From the NCBI GenBank assembly GCA_017483235.1, contig JAFULE010000047.1, positions 1 through 10,921 on the forward strand: DNA of 10,921 nucleotides. Reading direction: 5' to 3'. The notes beneath the pieces are model-generated. The model did not search any database, was not told the DNA's origin, and saw only the letters and a list, made by a program, of their open reading frames with translations. Below, piece by piece: positions 6,500-10,921 of this stretch (its first letter is position 1; the number at the start of each line of letters is the position of its first letter). The DNA comes from Faecalibacterium sp. (lineage in GTDB: Bacteria > Bacillota > Clostridia > Oscillospirales > Ruminococcaceae). The translations under genes were made by a program, and so were the position numbers.

Positions 6500-7635
6500 T
6501 GGCCGGCCTCCTTTTCCCAGATGGATTCGATCAGGCCGGCGCAGAATTCTGCCTGCCGGGCGGTCATAGGCTGATTGTTCTGCTGCTCGTACAGGTCCAT
6601 AAAATGCTGCAGCGGAGTTTTGGGCGCGGCAAGCTCGGCTGCAGCCACCTGCTGAACCGCCCGGGTGCGACGGTTGTCGTAGTCCAGACAAAGCAGGTTG
6701 GGGTACACACCTCGCAGCCGGCCCAGCGCCTGCGGCACCTCATCCTCGTCGGTCAGGGTGATGTACAGGTAATCCTCGGCGGCAAGGGCGGGATCGGTCA
6801 GCTGCAAAAAGCTGCCCCGCAGCCGTCGCACTGCCCGTAGGGGGGCCAGCGGCAGGGTATGCACGATGGTTTCCTCTGCGGTCAGCTCCACCATGGTCAC
6901 ACTTTTCTGCTGCCCGGCTTCGGAGAAAGAGTAGGCCAGCGGCGAGCCACAATACCGCACAGTAGGCCGCCCCACGCTTTGGGGGCTATGGATATGCCCC
7001 AGCGCCACATAGTCAAAGCCGGCAAAGGCCGAAACCTCCACATTGTCCACACCGCCCACCGAGACCTCCTCGGAATCACAGCGTGACGCACCGGTAACGA
7101 ACTGATGGGCCGCCAGCACACTGCGCACTCCGGCGCGGCGAGGCAGCTGATTCACCGCAAAGCGAACCGCGCTGTTGTAGCTTTCGTAATCCTCGGCGGT
7201 GCCCTGCTCGGCCCAGACATGACGCACCGGCGCCGGCTTTAAAAAGGGCAGCAGCCAGAAATCCACCTCGCCCTGTTCGTCCTGCAGGGTAACCGACACC
7301 GGCTGCTGATCGTAAGGCGGCGAAATATACACCCCGCCTTTCTGCAGCAGCTGGGCGCCAAAAGCCACACGCTCGGCCGAATCGTGGTTGCCGCTGGTCA
7401 GCAGCACGGTGCAGCCCATGGCCGAAAGCCGGGTCAGAAATTCGTCGCACAGATGCACCGCTTCGGCCGGAGGCACCGGCTTATCGTACAGGTCGCCGGC
7501 AATGATCACCGCTGCAGGCTGATGTTGCTGCGCAAGGGTCAGCACCTGCTGCAAAATATGCTTCTGATCCTCCAGCAGGCTGCATTCGTGCAGGCGCTTG
7601 CCCAGATGCAGGTCGGAGAGGTGGAAAAATTTCAT
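6496..7635 (-). CDS. sbcD: SbcD, Mre11-like nuclease subunit of SbcCD
   Basis: SbcD is the Mn2+-dependent nuclease partner of SbcC. The 379-residue protein, a normal length for the family, has the calcineurin-like phosphoesterase motifs in order: SDLHLG (D8, H10), GDLYD (D48), GNHD (N83, H84), AAHQF (H177) and GHIH (H214, H216). These residues bind the two metal ions at the active site. The remaining C-terminal part would form the capping and SbcC-binding regions, an inference from the family. The ATG at 7635 has an AAAGGA ribosome binding site about 10 nt upstream. The stop codon overlaps the sbcC start by 4 nt (ATGA). It is the first gene of the sbcD-sbcC-dinB unit, starting 228 nt beyond the end of the rnf operon. 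Confidence 0.96.
   Translation of the reverse strand: MKFFHLSDLHLGKRLHECSLLEDQKHILQQVLTLAQQHQPAAVIIAGDLYDKPVPPAEAVHLCDEFLTRLSAMGCTVLLTSGNHDSAERVAFGAQLLQKGGVYISPPYDQQPVSVTLQDEQGEVDFWLLPFLKPAPVRHVWAEQGTAEDYESYNSAVRFAVNQLPRRAGVRSVLAAHQFVTGASRCDSEEVSVGGVDNVEVSAFAGFDYVALGHIHSPQSVGRPTVRYCGSPLAYSFSEAGQQKSVTMVELTAEETIVHTLPLAPLRAVRRLRGSFLQLTDPALAAEDYLYITLTDEDEVPQALGRLRGVYPNLLCLDYDNRRTRAVQQVAAAELAAPKTPLQHFMDLYEQQNNQPMTARQAEFCAGLIESIWEKEAGQ
6507..6513 (-). promoter_or_regulatory. Ribosome binding site of sbcC inside the end of sbcD
   Basis: On the - strand the bases read AAGGAGG, 7 nt before the sbcC ATG. It lies within the last codons of sbcD and decides the sbcC start, ruling out the longer open frame upstream. 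Confidence 0.85.
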
Positions 7636-7683
7636 GGCAGAAATATCCTTTCCGGGGCCGCGCCCCGCTTGTATCTGCTTCCC

Positions 7684-7712
7684 ATTTTACACGGTTTTGT
7701 GCCAAAACAAAA
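7684..7712 (-). promoter_or_regulatory. Candidate promoter of sbcD-sbcC-dinB
   Basis: On the - strand TAAAAT (plus-strand 7684-7689) matches the -10 consensus at five of six bases. Upstream is an AT-rich block giving TTGTTT at 15 nt or TTTTGT at 17 nt as a poor -35 box. It lies 49 nt before the sbcD start and downstream of the rnf terminator, where a promoter is needed. I see no GAAC-N4-GTTC type LexA box in 7636-7863. Confidence 0.4.
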
Positions 7713-7795
7713 GAGGGGGATGCTGCCGTTTTGCATTTTGAACCGTCCGGGGCATTTTGCGGCACATTCCCCTTGCCTGCTGCGGCGCAGACAGC

Positions 7796-7830
7796 AAAAA
7801 ACCGCCCGGCCCCAAAATGGGGGCGGGCGG
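7796..7830 (-). terminator. Intrinsic terminator of the rnf operon
   Basis: On the - strand a 12-bp GC-rich stem with one mismatch (7819-7830 pairs with 7802-7813) closes a 5-nt loop and runs into six T residues (plus-strand A run 7796-7801). It begins 33 nt after the rnfB stop codon and separates the rnf operon from the sbcD promoter region. Confidence 0.92.
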
Positions 7831-7863
7831 CGAAAACCGATTTCAGGTTCCCGAAACGGCCAA

Positions 7864-8661
7864 TTACTCGGCGTCTCTCAGGGGGAACTCGATGATCTTC
7901 TTGGGGCACTTGGTGGCGCAGATGCCACAGCCGGTGCACTTGGAGTAGTCGATACGGGCCACGTTGTTCACGACCTTGATCGCTTCCTCGGGGCAGTTGC
8001 GCTGGCACAGGCCACAGCCGATGCAGGTGGTACTGCATTCCTTCATGGAAACACGGCCGGGCTCGTGGTTGGAGCACAGAACCACAGGCTTATCCTTTTC
8101 CTCATGCATCCAGATGATCTTCTGGGGGCAGGCAGCCTTACAGGCACCACAACCGGTGCACAGGTCCTTATCAACAACGGCCACATGGTCAACCACCTTG
8201 ATGGCATTGAACTTACAGGCCTTGGTGCAGTCGCCGAAGCCCAGGCAGGCAAAGTTGCAGGCCTTGGGGCCACGGTACAGCTTGCTGGCAGCCAGGCAGC
8301 TGTCCATACCCATGTAATCGAACATGGGCTTGCAGTGCTCGGTGTTGCCCTGGCAGCCGATAACGGCCTTCTTTTCCTTAACGGTGGTTTCCACGCCCAT
8401 CACAGCGGCGATGGCCTGCGCACAGGCGGTGCCGCCAGGGGCACACAGGTTAGCGGGAACGCCGTTTTCAACAACAGCCTTGGCGTAGTCGGCACAGCCG
8501 GCGTAGCCACAGCCGCCGCAGTTGGCACCTGCCAGGCAGGCGTTCACTTCGGCAATACGGGGATCCTCATAAACCGCCATGAACTTGGCGGCAACAACCA
8601 GGATGGTAGCGCCGACAGCGCCCAGAACGGTGCAGAGGATAACAGCCAATGCGATATTCAT
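7864..8661 (-). CDS. rnfB: RnfB, iron-sulfur subunit of the Rnf complex
   Basis: RnfB is thought to take electrons from reduced ferredoxin and pass them into the membrane-bound Rnf complex. The 265-residue protein has one N-terminal membrane anchor (about 4-28). The RnfB-specific Fe-S domain follows (NCGGCGYAGC: C48, C51, C56, with C73 as probable fourth ligand). Four further cysteine sets follow: C135/C139/C145/C149, C168/C171/C174/C178, C213/C216/C219/C223 and C242/C245/C248/C252. The last three are ferredoxin-like CxxCxxCxxxCP motifs. The number of cluster motifs and the length are of the clostridial type, longer than the proteobacterial protein. In the second set the residue after the last cysteine is Lys in place of the usual Pro. 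The ATG has AGGAGG 8 nt upstream, starting in the 16-nt gap after rnfA. It is the last gene of the operon. Confidence 0.96.
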   Translation of the reverse strand: MNIALAVILCTVLGAVGATILVVAAKFMAVYEDPRIAEVNACLAGANCGGCGYAGCADYAKAVVENGVPANLCAPGGTACAQAIAAVMGVETTVKEKKAVIGCQGNTEHCKPMFDYMGMDSCLAASKLYRGPKACNFACLGFGDCTKACKFNAIKVVDHVAVVDKDLCTGCGACKAACPQKIIWMHEEKDKPVVLCSNHEPGRVSMKECSTTCIGCGLCQRNCPEEAIKVVNNVARIDYSKCTGCGICATKCPKKIIEFPLRDAE

Positions 8662-8677
8662 GTGTTTTTCCTCCTAC

Positions 8678-9310
8678 TTATGCGCCAAAGATGCCTTCAA
8701 CGATGCCGCCAAAGCCCATGAAGGACAGGCTGCAGATGGCAGCCGCCACCAGGGTGATGGGCAGGCCCTTGAAGCACTCGGGGGGATTGGCAGCCTCAAC
8801 GCGCTTGCGCACGCCGCTGAACATGACCATAGCCAGCATAAAACCAGCACCGGCGCCAACCGCACAGATCATGGCTTCGGCAAAGGCATAGCCAAAGCCG
8901 AACTTAACCACATCACCGGCGTAGTTGTCAACGTTCAGAACGGTAACACCCAGCACGCAGCAGTTGGTGGTGATCAGGGGCAGATAAACGCCCAGACTGT
9001 TGTACAGCGGGGGCATATACTTCTTCAGAATAATCTCGATCAGCTGAACCAGCACGGCGATGATCAGAATGAAGACGATAGTCTGCAGATAACCCAGATC
9101 GTTGGCATCCAGCAGGAAGATCTGGATGGGGAAGGTAACGGCAGTGGCCAGCGCCATAACGAAGATAACGGCGCAGGACATACCAAATGCAGAATCCAGC
9201 TTTTTGGAAACGCCCAGGAAGGGGCAGATGCCCAGGAACTTCGCCAGCACGTAGTTGTCGACCAGAACCATGCTGAAGAAGATGGATGCCAGTTTAATAC
9301 CCAGTTCCAT
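8678..9310 (-). CDS. rnfA: RnfA, membrane subunit of the Rnf complex
   Basis: RnfA is a hydrophobic subunit of about six membrane helices that pairs with its paralogue RnfE. The 210-residue protein has the conserved NYVLAKFLGICPFLGVSKK segment (19-37, with C29) and LGVYLPLITTNCCVLGV (106-122, with C117 and C118). In studied Rnf and Nqr complexes, the symmetric cysteines of this pair hold an iron-sulfur centre within the membrane; that role here is from family knowledge. The ATG overlaps the rnfE stop by one base (TAATG), with AAAGGAGGAG just upstream inside rnfE, which suggests coupled translation. Confidence 0.96.
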   Translation of the reverse strand: MELGIKLASIFFSMVLVDNYVLAKFLGICPFLGVSKKLDSAFGMSCAVIFVMALATAVTFPIQIFLLDANDLGYLQTIVFILIIAVLVQLIEIILKKYMPPLYNSLGVYLPLITTNCCVLGVTVLNVDNYAGDVVKFGFGYAFAEAMICAVGAGAGFMLAMVMFSGVRKRVEAANPPECFKGLPITLVAAAICSLSFMGFGGIVEGIFGA

Positions 9311-9957
9311 TAGTTCTCCTCCTTTTTAGCACAGCCGATCTTACGATCGATCTTGTTGTTGGTCTTGGTTTCGTACCACACCACCAGAGCCATCAGCACA
9401 CCAAAACTGAAGAAGCCGCCGGGGGCGCTGGTCATCAGGGTGAAGCGGTCGATGCTTTCGGGCACGATGGTAATGCCCAGCCAGCTGCCGTTGCCAATGA
9501 TCTCACGCATGGAGGACATGCCCACCAGAGCCAGGGTAAAGCCAATGCCCATGCCCACGCCGTCCAGAGCAGAATCCACAACGGTGTTTTTGCAGGCGAA
9601 CATCTCGGCACGGCCCAGAATGATGCAGTTAACAACGATCAGGGGCAGGTAAACGCCCAGAGCGGTGTCCAAAGCAGGCAGGAACGCCTTGACCACCATC
9701 TGCACCAGAGTAACAAAGGTGGCAATGATGGTGATGTAGCAGGGCAGATGCACCTTATCGGGGATCACCTTGCGCAGCGCGGAGATAACGATGTTGGAGC
9801 AGATCAGAACGACGGTAGCCGCCGCACCCATGCCCAACGCGTTGGAAACCGCAGTGGTAACGGCCAGGGTGGGGCAGGTGCCCAGCACCAGGCGCAGAAC
9901 AGGGTTTTCTTTGATGAGGCCGTTGGTTACGATACTCATCTTGCTTTTTTCAGCCAT
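9310..9957 (-). CDS. rnfE: RnfE, membrane subunit of the Rnf complex
   Basis: RnfE is the paralogue and partner of RnfA, also with about six membrane helices. The 215-residue protein has NPVLRLVLGTCPTLAVT (18-34, C28) and LGVYLPLIVVNCIILGRAE (100-118, C111), the positions matching the RnfA cysteines. The charged C-terminal tail (about 196-215) is rich in Lys and probably cytoplasmic. The ATG at 9957 has AAAGGAGG 11 nt upstream; an internal ATG at 9939 lacks such a site. The gap from rnfG is 17 nt. Confidence 0.95.
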   Translation of the reverse strand: MAEKSKMSIVTNGLIKENPVLRLVLGTCPTLAVTTAVSNALGMGAAATVVLICSNIVISALRKVIPDKVHLPCYITIIATFVTLVQMVVKAFLPALDTALGVYLPLIVVNCIILGRAEMFACKNTVVDSALDGVGMGIGFTLALVGMSSMREIIGNGSWLGITIVPESIDRFTLMTSAPGGFFSFGVLMALVVWYETKTNNKIDRKIGCAKKEEN

Positions 9958-9974
9958 GATTTACGCAGCCTCCT

Positions 9975-10544
9975 TTATGCATTCATTGCAGCGAAGCACT
10001 CCAGAGCGGCATTCACAGCAGAAACTGCAGCCTTGCTGGAAATGGTCGCGCCGGTAATACCGTCCACGCCGTCAGCCTTCAGGGTGACAGAACCGGACTT
10101 GCCCTTCAGAGCATCGGCAAAAGCCACGCCCTCAGCGTTGCCGTCCCACAGCTTCATGCCGAAGCCGGCAGACTCGGCGTTCTGCATGAACTTGACGGCC
10201 AGAATCTTGCCCTCGGCATCCACCGAGATAATAACAGGTACAGCACCGCCGTAGCCCTTGCCCTCGGCCTGGAAGCACCAGCCGGCACCGTTGGTGGCTT
10301 TCATCACTGCAATGATGCCCTCCACGGGGGCCTGAGCGGTCAGATCCTCAAAGCCGTCGGCTTCAGGCAGAACTTCCTGATAGGCGGCCTGAGCGGCAGC
10401 CAGTTCGGCAGCCTCAATAATGGGGGCGGTAACGCTGTTGGTAAAAGCCAGCAGCGCACTGGTAATCACACAGATCACAGTCAGCACGATGATGGGCTTT
10501 ACGATGGTTTCAAAAGTAGAAGAAGTGTTTTTCACGTCGCTCAT
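9975..10544 (-). CDS. rnfG: RnfG, FMN-binding subunit of the Rnf complex
   Basis: RnfG carries a covalently bound FMN that relays electrons on the outer face of the membrane. The 189-residue protein has one N-terminal membrane anchor (about 17-36) and then the FMN-binding domain. That domain contains ESAGFGMKLWD (124-134) and TGATISS (164-170), where T167 is the expected phosphoester attachment site for FMN. Attachment in this family needs the ApbE flavin transferase, which is not in the window. The start ATG overlaps the rnfD stop as ATGA and has AAGGAGG 8 nt upstream, so translation is probably coupled to rnfD. Confidence 0.95.
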   Translation of the reverse strand: MSDVKNTSSTFETIVKPIIVLTVICVITSALLAFTNSVTAPIIEAAELAAAQAAYQEVLPEADGFEDLTAQAPVEGIIAVMKATNGAGWCFQAEGKGYGGAVPVIISVDAEGKILAVKFMQNAESAGFGMKLWDGNAEGVAFADALKGKSGSVTLKADGVDGITGATISSKAAVSAVNAALECFAAMNA

Positions 10545-10921
10545 TTCGCTGCCTCCTTCTTCTTCTCAGGCTTTACATAGCCATAGGGGATCTGACGGGT
10601 CAGATCGTTGATGTAGGGCACAAACAGGTTCATCAGCAGGATGGCGAAGGAAACGCCCTCGGCCATGTTGGCATAGAAACGAATGCCACAGGTGATGATG
10701 CCCAGACCAATGCCGAACACGATCTTGCCCTTCAGGGTAAAGGGGCTGGTAACATAGTCGGTGGCCATGTACACGGCACCGAACAGCAGGCCGCCGCTCA
10801 GCACCTGAACCATCATGTTCTGGCCGCACAGCAGGCTCATCACAGCCACGGTAACAACATAAGTAACGGGGATGGCGGGGCTGATGGTCTTGGTCCACAC
10901 CAGATAGACAAAGCCGATCAG
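10541..10921 (-). CDS. rnfD: RnfD, membrane flavin subunit of the Rnf complex (5' end outside window)
   Basis: These are the last 126 residues of RnfD, the multi-spanning subunit that carries FMN and is considered part of the ion-translocating path. The frame is open to the window edge; the GTG at 10900 is an internal valine, and the upstream codons read LIGFVYL, typical of the RnfD segment before the visible IPVTYV. Recognisable family segments are GGLLFGAVYMATDYVTSPFT, a glycine-rich membrane helix, and ANMAEGVSFAILLMNLFVPYIND. The tail ends in a Lys/Glu-rich cytoplasmic stretch. The flavin attachment site would lie in the missing N-terminal part. rnfC is expected upstream, given the usual C-D-G-E-A-B order. 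Confidence 0.93.
   Translation of the reverse strand: MIGFVYLVWTKTISPAIPVTYVVTVAVMSLLCGQNMMVQVLSGGLLFGAVYMATDYVTSPFTLKGKIVFGIGLGIITCGIRFYANMAEGVSFAILLMNLFVPYINDLTRQIPYGYVKPEKKKEAAK

Noticed and set aside
3776..6574. Long + strand open frames (3776-5104, 4354-5532, 5396-6574) opposite sbcC
   Set aside because: They mirror the Ala/Gln-rich coiled-coil codons of sbcC, give low-complexity protein and have no gene-like start signals; sbcC motifs are intact across the same bases.
6500..6691. 64-codon N-terminal extension of sbcC
   Set aside because: It lies inside sbcD in another frame, reads as low-complexity sequence, and the ATG at 6499 has a strong ribosome binding site and the family-typical first residues.
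7481..8077. 198-codon - strand frame overlapping the 3' end of rnfB and the start of sbcD
   Set aside because: It runs out of frame through the rnf terminator and both neighbouring genes and shows no family motif.
7384..8721. 445-codon + strand open frame spanning sbcD, the intergenic region and rnfB
   Set aside because: It crosses two real genes and a terminator on the other strand and contains no recognisable domain.
1..10921. Mobile elements, CRISPR arrays, tRNA/rRNA genes or a defence system
   Set aside because: I looked for transposase or integrase motifs, direct repeats with regular spacing and terminal inverted repeats and saw none; all sizeable regions are explained by housekeeping genes. 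SbcCD is a nuclease pair but has the standard repair-type sequence.

Overview
The window looks like ordinary chromosomal DNA from a GC-rich, anaerobic member of the Firmicutes/Bacillota. The evidence is an Rnf complex in the clostridial order C-D-G-E-A-B, consensus AGGAGG ribosome binding sites, short intergenic gaps and protein sequences of clostridial type. A relative of Faecalibacterium, Subdoligranulum or Gemmiger (Oscillospiraceae) is my best guess, inferred from protein style and base composition and not from any marker gene.

Layout, left to right. (1) Bases 1-750, + strand: the 3' end of clpB, cut by the window edge and closed by a strong intrinsic terminator. (2) Bases 1021-2316, + strand: a single CNNM/CorC (HlyC-type) membrane protein with tandem CBS domains, with a candidate extended -10 promoter and a leader of about 110 nt. 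(3) Bases 2332-2379: one long hairpin between two convergent genes, probably a terminator for both strands. (4) Bases 2388-7635, - strand: an apparent DNA-repair operon, sbcD-sbcC-dinB (order of transcription), with an ATGA overlap between sbcD and sbcC and 29 nt between sbcC and dinB. (5) Bases 7796-7830: a terminator for the last gene of the next operon. (6) Bases 7864-10921, - strand: rnfD (partial), rnfG, rnfE, rnfA and rnfB, tightly packed; rnfC would be expected just beyond the right edge.

How the genes work together. Rnf is a membrane complex that couples electron flow from reduced ferredoxin to NAD+ with ion export, a main energy-conserving device of anaerobic fermenters. SbcD and SbcC form the bacterial Mre11-Rad50-like nuclease that opens hairpins and processes DNA ends, and DinB is the translesion polymerase Pol IV; their co-transcription would tie end processing to error-prone synthesis. 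ClpB is a stress disaggregase, and the CNNM/CorC protein is probably involved in divalent-cation handling. I see no mobile element, CRISPR array, tRNA, rRNA or phage gene, and no clearly novel system. No gene-free stretch exceeds 300 bases; the largest are 751-1020 and 7636-7863.
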